From: Delphinus delphis
Taxonomy: Eukaryota; Chordata; Mammalia; Artiodactyla; Delphinidae
Direction: 5' to 3'
Assembly (NCBI RefSeq): GCF_949987515.2
Contig: NC_082687.1
Location: 18,956,148-19,020,147, forward strand
Length of the DNA stretch: 64,000 nt
The translations under genes were made by a program, and so were the position numbers. The notes under the pieces are model-generated. The model was given only the letters and a program-made list of their open reading frames with translations, was not told the origin of the DNA and searched no databases. Position 1 is the first letter of the stretch. The number at the start of each line of letters is the position of its first letter. Shown here in pieces: positions 57,880 to 64,000 of this stretch.

Positions 57880-58590
57880 TTTACTTTCCTATTTCCTTCG
57901 TCTTTATATATCAAAATACATATTGGTCACATAGATGTAATCGTGGTTCCCTTATAGTTTTGTATTCTGCATTTTCTCTTAACATTTCATTATAATCATT
58001 TCCATATGCCCCATGTATTTGTAGTTATAATTTCATTAAGAATCCCATAATATTCTACAAATTTAGTAAGCTACTTATTTACTTGCTTACTTATTTCTAC
58101 AATGCCTTCTTACAGAAGGGGCTTGATGTGGAATCACTATCATTTGGGGTAGATGATCATGATTTCCATTATTCTGTTGTTGGACACTTAGACTGTTGCC
58201 AATTTTTCTTCTCCCATTTGTAGCTAAACCTGCAATGAGCAACTTCACGTAATACAGCTCCCTTTCTCAGTTGAATCGTTTCTTCCTAATGAGTTAAAGG
58301 TTGTAAACAATTTTTTAGTAACTATAATGGCTCACTGCTTTACCAAATGTTCATACCCATTTATAATATCAAGAATGACAAAGTAAAACAAATATCCAGT
58401 AATTATTTCAGTACTGAGACAGGTCTAAGGTCAATTTTTTAAATGCTCTTAACTTTTTTTCACTTTGTAGAATTAAATAAATAATGCATACTTCTGGATA
58501 AACTTCAAATACGTATTTGCCAGAGTCTAAAGTAAAATCAATATTCTCCCAACTCCTAAAACCCATTCTCTGATGTAAGCACTGTTAACA
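57880..58590 (-). mobile_element. Old LINE-1, minus strand
   Basis: Reversed L1M-type text: TTGTATTCTGCATTTTCTCT, ATCATTTCCATATGCCCCAT, TGTTGTTGGACACTTAGACT, CCTGCAATGAGCAACTTCAC, and toward the end AATAATGCATACTTCTGGAT. Heavily diverged. Confidence 0.65.
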
Positions 58591-58877
58591 ATTTGTACAA
58601 CAAAAGAAAAGGTGTGAGAGCATGTATGTATATATGTAGGATTTCTAAACGTTTCTTTCGTTTTACAATACTAAATCTCTTCCTACCTTCAAATATGAGC
58701 TCATTATATGACTTCTATGCCTTCTGTAATATGATTCCATCTCATTCAAATATCACTCAATGCCAGTTATACATTCAGTATAGCAACATCACGAAGTATT
58801 ATATCAATATTCAGCTAACTGCCACTCCTGAATAACCTAAAACAGAAGATAATCCCCAAACTTTAAACAGTGGGATA

Positions 58878-58880
58878 TGT

Positions 58881-58926
<46 letters not shown>
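58878..58926. repeat. GT microsatellite
   Basis: About 24 GT units with one GTAT variant near the start. The minus frame at 58811-59068 translates it as alternating His/Thr and is not a gene. Confidence 0.95.
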
Positions 58927-58927
<1 letters not shown>

Positions 58928-59529
58928 CATAATTACCTTCCTGTCTGTGTTTAAGACCAGACATGACCTTGCACGCCCTAAGAGCGCATCACTAGGGCGG
59001 TACAGCGAAGTGTTTAGGAAGGAAGCTAGCCTGACATCATAAACGTGTGACCACATGTGGATAACCAAGACTGTATAATACCAACATTGTACCTAGCAAG
59101 ACAAAAGAGTGACCTACAGTTTTAAAAGAGATGAGTCACACAGAGTTAAAAGTCAACAAAAGTTCATGAGGCTTGCCAGGAAAAAATTAGCAAAATCTTG
59201 GAAATAGTGGTTTCTCTAAAGGGTATAACTTGTATTAATTAATTTGGTAAAGGCATTAAGACCCCCTCTGTAAGGAACATCACTTTTGTCGTCTCTATGT
59301 CAGTTTGCCTCTTTCCAGTGCAGTCACTGGAATTTTCTTTGGTGATCTACGCCTCTCCTGTTATCAGCCATACCATCAAGTGACACCCAAATTAAACCAC
59401 CCCTCCTGCATTTGTTGTCCCATCGCTATGCTTTATTTTTAACAATACTTATAACTAACTGGTGTTTTCTTGTTTACTTATTTAATATATGTCTTCTCCC
59501 ACATGAAAGTAAGGGCATTGTCTCTTTTT

Positions 59530-59780
59530 AATTCATGACACTGAATATTTATTGAGCATCTACACATGCTGTACAAAGGGGGCAGAATAGTGAAAACAGG
59601 CAAAAATGTGTGCCCCGGTGAAGCTCACATTCCAACAAAAAGAGAAAGACAATCCACTTTGAGTGTAAAATCTACAGTGTATTAGAATGTAATGTGTGCT
59701 GTGGAGAAAAATACAAGAAGGAAGGAATGTAAAGAGTGCCCAGGGTAAGAGTGGAGGCATGTAGATGCAATTTAAATACC
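59530..59780 (+). repeat. Ancient mammalian repeat, family not assigned
   Basis: TATTTATTGAGCATCTACAC, TGAAGCTCACATTCCAACAA, AATGTGTGCTGTGGAGAAAA, GTGCCCAGGGTAAGAGTGGA: same family profile as 49865-50220. Confidence 0.55.
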
Positions 59781-60166
59781 ATCTCCAGCACCTAAAAGAG
59801 AACATGCAGACAGTCGATAAATACTGGCTCATGGAATGGGCCAGACTGACAAAAGTCAAACATATCCCAATGGGAGACTCCCTGGAAACAGTGATTGGTT
59901 TTGAGATGTGCAGATAACAAGATCAGAGTCATCTGGATGCAAGAGATATTGGAGCAGGCAAGCTCCACCGTATTTGGTGTTGTGAATGTGTATGATTTGG
60001 AGCTATTGTAGCCATCTGGCAATCATAAGAATAAGCCATCATAGGTAGAAAGGCAGAGCCAAAGAGAGAAAAAGAACCAGCACTGGTTACATCATGATTG
60101 TCTGGTTCAACTGACATCCAGAGTTGCCCCCTGACTTAACTATGTAGTTGCTTAGGGCAATCAGAG

Positions 60167-60290
60167 CCTTTAAATCAACTCAGCTCTTCTATGTGGGGCA
60201 TAATAACGTCCTGCTTTGCTTTCACTAACAGGAGTTCTCTTAGGGGCCATTTCCTCATTTGGAAAAGTTAGAGTCACTATGTTATGATGT
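60167..60290 (+). repeat. Diverged local duplicate, copy A
   Basis: CTTCTATGTGGGGCATAATA, CCTGCTTTGCTTTCACTAAC, CTTAGGGGCCA recur about 1.04 kb away at 61206-61362 (copy B) in the same order and orientation. Both may be members of an unrecognised repeat family. Confidence 0.65.
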
Positions 60291-60544
60291 TGTTTCATCC
60301 ACTCTGAGCTGGGTTACTTATTACTTGCAATCTAATGAGTCTGTACTGCCATGCATTCCAATTTACTATAAAAATATAACACAAATTGTCTTCCCAGCAC
60401 ACATCATGCTCATCAGTATGACCTTGTTTGAGTTTGGAATATTTCCTCTACCTTCCACTCCCATCCTCAACTCTCTACCAATCCTACCTAGGATATCCAT
60501 ATCCTACTTCCCTACCTCTTTCACAAAGCTTTACTATTAATCCG

Positions 60545-60740
60545 TTCATTATTCATTCAGTCATTAAATATATGTTTAGCAGGCACTGACAGGCACTAAG
60601 AAAAAAAGACTAATAAGGCACAGTCCTTGTTCTTAAGGACATTTCAAAAAGGAAGGGAAATACTTCAGTAATAGCTGAAAAAGCAAATGCAGGCTAATGG
60701 CTGCTTGAACAGAATGATGCGTAGGAGACAGTGACAGAGT
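60545..60740 (+). repeat. Ancient mammalian repeat, family not assigned
   Basis: TTCATTCAGTCATTAAATAT, GCAGGCACTGACAGGCACTA, GCACAGTCCTTGTTCTTAAG, AGGAGACAGTGACAGAGTGA share the profile of 49865-50220, more diverged. Confidence 0.4.
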
Positions 60741-61205
60741 GAAGAGTGGGGCGAATAAAATACATGTTTCAGGTGGTCCACAACTTCCCTCACTTCCTCT
60801 ATGCCCACGGATGGTATCCATTTATTATCCTACATATATAGCCCCCAACATGGGAGTCACCTCTCCCCTAAAAGGTTCTACAGTCCTAGAGGGCTGGAAC
60901 TGTGTCCAATCTTTCTTATAAAAAGATTCTTTTGTAAATCTTTTATTCTTCTTATATATCTTCCCAACTTTCTACTGTATAATACAGAATGTCTCCCATA
61001 AATGTTTATTCACTTCAAATATGGGTGTTTTGTTCTCAAACTTTTGAAAAGGACCATAGACGCTATTTCTAGCCCTAGTTAAATTTCATTGCTTTTTGAC
61101 AGAGTACTAATTTTCTCTTATCTGTTTTGACAGCTGAAAGCTTATCAGAGGTACTCATCCTAAATGCCATCAGCAAAGGCACCTTTTCCCACGGCATCTC
61201 CACAT

Positions 61206-61362
61206 GGCCTCCAAATCAGCCTCTTCTTTGTGGGTCAAAATAACTTCCTGCTTTGCTTTCACTGACAGAAGTAAGGGGAGTACTCTTGGGAGCCAAGGAG
61301 ATAATTACTTGAGAGAATTTCACTTTTGAGCACCATATACCAGAGCCACTATGCTGTGGCAA
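61206..61362 (+). repeat. Diverged local duplicate, copy B
   Basis: CTTCTTTGTGGGTCAAAATA, CCTGCTTTGCTTTCACTGAC, CTCTTGGGAGCCA and later GAGCCACTATGCTGTGGCAA parallel copy A at 60167-60290, with ~30 bp extra in the middle. Confidence 0.65.
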
Positions 61363-61369
61363 TAAATTA

Positions 61370-62284
61370 GAGAATGTCTACTGCCACAATACTCCTTAAT
61401 CAGGCTGTTCTCAATTTAGATTAAAAATTTTAAAAGAATGATGAACTAAGTGGAACTAAGTACAGCTTTTAGTCCTTATGATAGAGCAAACAACAATTAA
61501 CCGAAAAACGAAGAGGGAGGTGGGTGAAGCACACATATTCCTGTACAAAATTTCATGAATTCTTAAGACTGATATGATTCGAAAGGGAAAAAAAAAAGTT
61601 TTTTCTCCTATGGTGAACAGTGAATCTAGTTTGTATTGAAGTGCTTTTCCATATGATAATCTCAGGTATCCAATCATAAAATTTAAATATTTTTAAAAAT
61701 CCTTTTCCAAATCTATGTGGTCATTCATAGGCTATCATTTACAAGTTTGATGAATCCATTTTCTAACCATACTGCCCAAATCTCACCCACTATTTCAAAA
61801 TGTTATATTAAAATTTTGGTACTATAGTACAGGTAGGCTACAGGAAGCTGGCCTAGAAACAAAACTCACACTTACGATGCGGCCTGTGGGCAAGTGCATC
61901 GTGGAGCTCAGGGCAGGAAAGGGTAGGCAGCATAGAAACTGTCCTTGTCGTCTCTCCATTCTAATCCCACTATGCCTTTAGTGTTCTCCTCGCTTACTTC
62001 CTGGTCCCACAGCAAGCAATATTCTAATTCCCATTTTTCACCTTCCCATGATTCCCCTTTTCCATAGGCCAGAGCCCAGTCCAAGGGATGAGACAAGCTC
62101 AGGAACCCTTCATCCTTCAGACCTCCGAGGGAGCCCAACCAGCCCGGCCACGGCTGTGTCCTCTTAAGAAAGGAAGAAATGCTGCTCACTTTCTCTTTGC
62201 AGTACCTCCTGCTACTCCGGTACATTCCCTCTTATCTTCCCAGAACTGGAAGATGCTCCTTTGCCAACCTGCCTGTCTGGTAGC
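61370..62284. other. Unique DNA, no gene seen
   Basis: No repeat recognised. The 105-aa minus frame at 61908-62225 is the longest frame not explained by a repeat, but it has no recognisable domain or splice context. Confidence 0.4.
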
Positions 62285-62405
62285 GTGGAGTAGGCAGTCC
62301 AGGCCCTCCTTTCACCTCCACCTGGACATGTAACTGTGGGCAAGTCATTTCAACTCCTTGGGTCTCAGGTGATCCAAGTGATGGCTAGATCTCTTGCAGT
62401 TCAAT
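62285..62405 (-). repeat. MIR SINE fragment, minus strand
   Basis: TGTAACTGTGGGCAAGTCAT, TTCAACTCCTTGGGTCTCAG are the reversed MIR core. Confidence 0.7.
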
Positions 62406-62464
62406 ATTTTTGTTCCCAACTGTTAAATATTCCTACAGCTTTGCTTTTATTGCTTTTGCTTATT

Positions 62465-62575
62465 TGCTTATTCTGTCTCTCTTCTGCTCAATGAGGGCAG
62501 GGATAATGTCTGGATTCTCAGGGGCTAGCCCTGGGCCTGGCAGGCACCTAGGAGGCATTCTACATGTATAAGGAG
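62465..62575 (+). repeat. L2-type LINE 3' end
   Basis: CTCAATGAGGGCAGGGATAA, TGTCTGGATTCTCAGGGGCT, GCCTGGCAGGCACCTAGGAG follow the L2 3' end. Confidence 0.65.
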
Positions 62576-62609
62576 AATGAATATACATAGAGAGGAAAAT
62601 CAGCATTTC

Positions 62610-62832
62610 TTTTTTTTTTTTTAGTATTTATTTATTTAGCTGTGCCAGGTCTTAGTTGTGGCATGGGGGATCTTCACTGCGGCATGTGGGATTTTTTTTT
62701 TTTTTTTTTTAGTTGCAGCATGCAGGCTCTTAGTCGTGGCATGTGGGATCTAGTTCTCTGACCAGGGATCGAACCCGGGCCCCCTGCATTGGGAGTGCAG
62801 AGTCTTAGCCCCTGGACCACCAGGGAAGCCCC
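62610..62832 (-). mobile_element. CHR-1 SINE with internal T-run
   Basis: Reverse CHR-1: TTTATTTATTTAGCTGTGCC, two or three GGCATGTGGGAT-type units, ATCTAGTTCTCTGACCAGGG, ATCGAACCCGGGCCCCCTGC, and head CCACCAGGGAAGCCCC at 62832. A run of 18 T (62693-62710) lies inside the body, where related copies have only a few T. Possible short duplication ATTTC at the edges. Confidence 0.93.
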
Positions 62833-63487
62833 AATATTTCAACATCTTAAAAGCAAGTCTATTAAAGCAATAGGGAAAGAAAAATGATCTGTTTTTCTTA
62901 GTTCAGCAGTCACTGAACTACAACTGTGTTACCTGTGGGATGCCAGGATCTTTGACCCTCCATGTAATATGGGGTAGAAGAGAGCAGTGGCTCTCAAAGA
63001 GGAAGGAGAGTGGGAATGGGATTAAGGTCACCAGAGCCACTTATAAAAAGTGAGCGAGCTTATAAAAAGCACTGTATTAGAGTGGGGCTCTAAGCATTCT
63101 TTTTTTGAGGAAGGCATTTCCTCAAGTAATTCCGACACAACACCTCAATTAGGAATCACCAAATTAGATGATCATTTAGGCCCATCCAGCTTCAGTAGTG
63201 TACAATTCTAGGACAAATACTAAATTTTATCAAATCTTTATTTATTATTTTTTCCAGGAATACTTTAATACTCCTAAATACTAAGCACATGTCAACTAGA
63301 TGCTAAAATTTTATGTCCTATACACAGCTAATTTAATGTTTTATTTCAATAAGGCATAAATTTTAGTCTCTAGTACCACTATATTCTAAGAGTATATTTT
63401 GTGACTGTTAATGATGAAAAAATAAATACTGATGAAAAAAATTATATATGGCAAGGACGGGAGGGAGAGACAGTTCCTTCCATCTAG
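62833..63487. other. Unique DNA with a possible MER5 scrap
   Basis: No gene seen. GCAGTGGCTCTCAAAGAGGA (62985) and AGTAATTCCGACACAACACC (about 63126) could be the two ends of an eroded MER5-type element. The rest is unassigned. Confidence 0.35.
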
Positions 63488-63701
63488 GCTAAGGTTTCTT
63501 AGCCTTGGCGCTATTGAAGTTTGGGGCTGGACAATTCCTCACAGTGGGGTTGTCCCGTGCATTGCAGAATGTTTAGCAGCATGCCTGGCCTTTTACATTA
63601 GAACTAGGGCCTGACCCCTACCCCTAGTTATGACAAGAAAAAATGTCTCCAGACATCGTCACCCCCCCACCCAATCCCTGCCACACTGGGAACCACTAGG
63701 G
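63488..63701 (-). mobile_element. MER20 hAT DNA transposon
   Basis: Reversed MER20: GGTTTCTTAGCCTTGGCGCT, ATTGAAGTTTGGGGCTGGAC, TTGCAGAATGTTTAGCAGCA, AATGTCTCCAGACATCGTCA, terminal GGGAACCACTAG. Near full length (~215 bp). The 60-aa plus frame at 63432-63614 is a read-through of it. Confidence 0.88.
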
Positions 63702-64000
63702 GAATAACATTAAAACAATTGAACTAATTATCGAGGTCTCAGAATACAAAATATCCATTATACACAAGGTAGGGTTATGGTACCAACAGGCAATTACTTA
63801 AGGGAATTTAAGTAATTACTTATCTTAAAGAATATTCACTCATTTGTTAGAGGCTTAAACCCTTTTATGAATAATCAGACAAATGAGTTTTATCAAAATA
63901 GGCATCGATTTCTAATTTGTACCTAAAGCATACACAGGTGGAAAACCTCAAACATGAGCATACGCACAGTCTAAGACTATTAAAGAATTCTAAATAACAT
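63702..64000. other. AT-rich tail of the window
   Basis: Nothing recognised. It contains a small inverted pair TTAAGGGAATTTAAGTAATT near 63798, without further context. Confidence 0.4.

Noticed and set aside
61908..62225. 105-aa minus-strand frame as a possible exon
   Set aside because: No domain, no flanking splice signals that I can trust, and no continuation in neighbouring frames. Frames of this length occur by chance in 64 kb.
1..64000. An undescribed defence or mobile system with its own genes
   Set aside because: No coding region supports one. Every larger structured signal is explained by known mammalian repeat classes, simple repeats or a probable 3' UTR.

Overview
This window is mammalian nuclear DNA, almost certainly from a cetacean. 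The deciding evidence is fifteen tRNA-derived SINEs whose 5' end reads GGGCTTCCCTGGTGGCGCAG or GGGACTTCCCTGGTGG and which carry a GGTTCGWNCCC B box. These match the CHR-1/CHR-2 (tRNA-Glu) families of whales, hippos and ruminants. The compact ~210-bp CHR-2 form ending in GAGAGGCCCGCGTAC plus poly(A) is the cetacean type, and it is the commonest form here. Ruminant-style LINE-1 3' ends and mammal-wide MIR, L2, MER1, MER5 and MER20 fossils agree. I cannot resolve the species.

No protein-coding exon can be supported. The longest open frames are read-throughs of SINEs, a broken LINE-1 ORF2, or chance frames in AT-rich DNA. There is no CpG island, tRNA, rRNA, CRISPR array or bacterial-type gene. 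The window reads as intronic or intergenic DNA. One part looks like transcribed exon: a ~3.4-4.2 kb block (about 53.6-57.8 kb) with no interspersed repeats. Read on the minus strand it resembles a long vertebrate 3' UTR, ending in AATAAA, an A-run and a G/GT-rich downstream element. I could not identify the gene. If this is right, its coding exons lie at higher coordinates, probably beyond 64 kb.

Layout. 0-7 kb: LINE-1 fragments, including a 5'-truncated minus-strand copy at 1.7-3.05 kb carrying an ORF2 C-terminus split by a CHR SINE, plus MIR and L2 relics. 7-10 kb: AT-rich DNA with little recognisable. 10-21 kb: the densest SINE cluster, including an inverted CHR-2 pair at 13.36-14.01 kb. 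21-26.6 kb: a MIR split by an unidentified ~0.5 kb insertion, AT-rich DNA and more MIRs. 26-42 kb: mostly unique DNA with isolated SINEs, LINE-1 ends, L2/MIR relics and a GGAA microsatellite. 42-50 kb: small hairpins, a CHR-1 SINE with an internal tandem array, a MER1B-like DNA transposon, old LINE-1 and a TATA-bearing block. 50-53.6 kb: unique DNA plus an old hAT-like element. 53.6-57.8 kb: the candidate 3' UTR. 57.8-64 kb: old LINE-1, a GT microsatellite, a diverged local duplication, a CHR-1 SINE and a MER20.

Most younger insertions have target-site duplications (TSDs) that I could read directly, so their boundaries are precise. Older repeats are assigned by remembered consensus similarity and have soft edges. 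I found no convincing undescribed system; the most useful leads are the minus-strand 3' UTR, the inverted SINE pair and the unclassified repeats.
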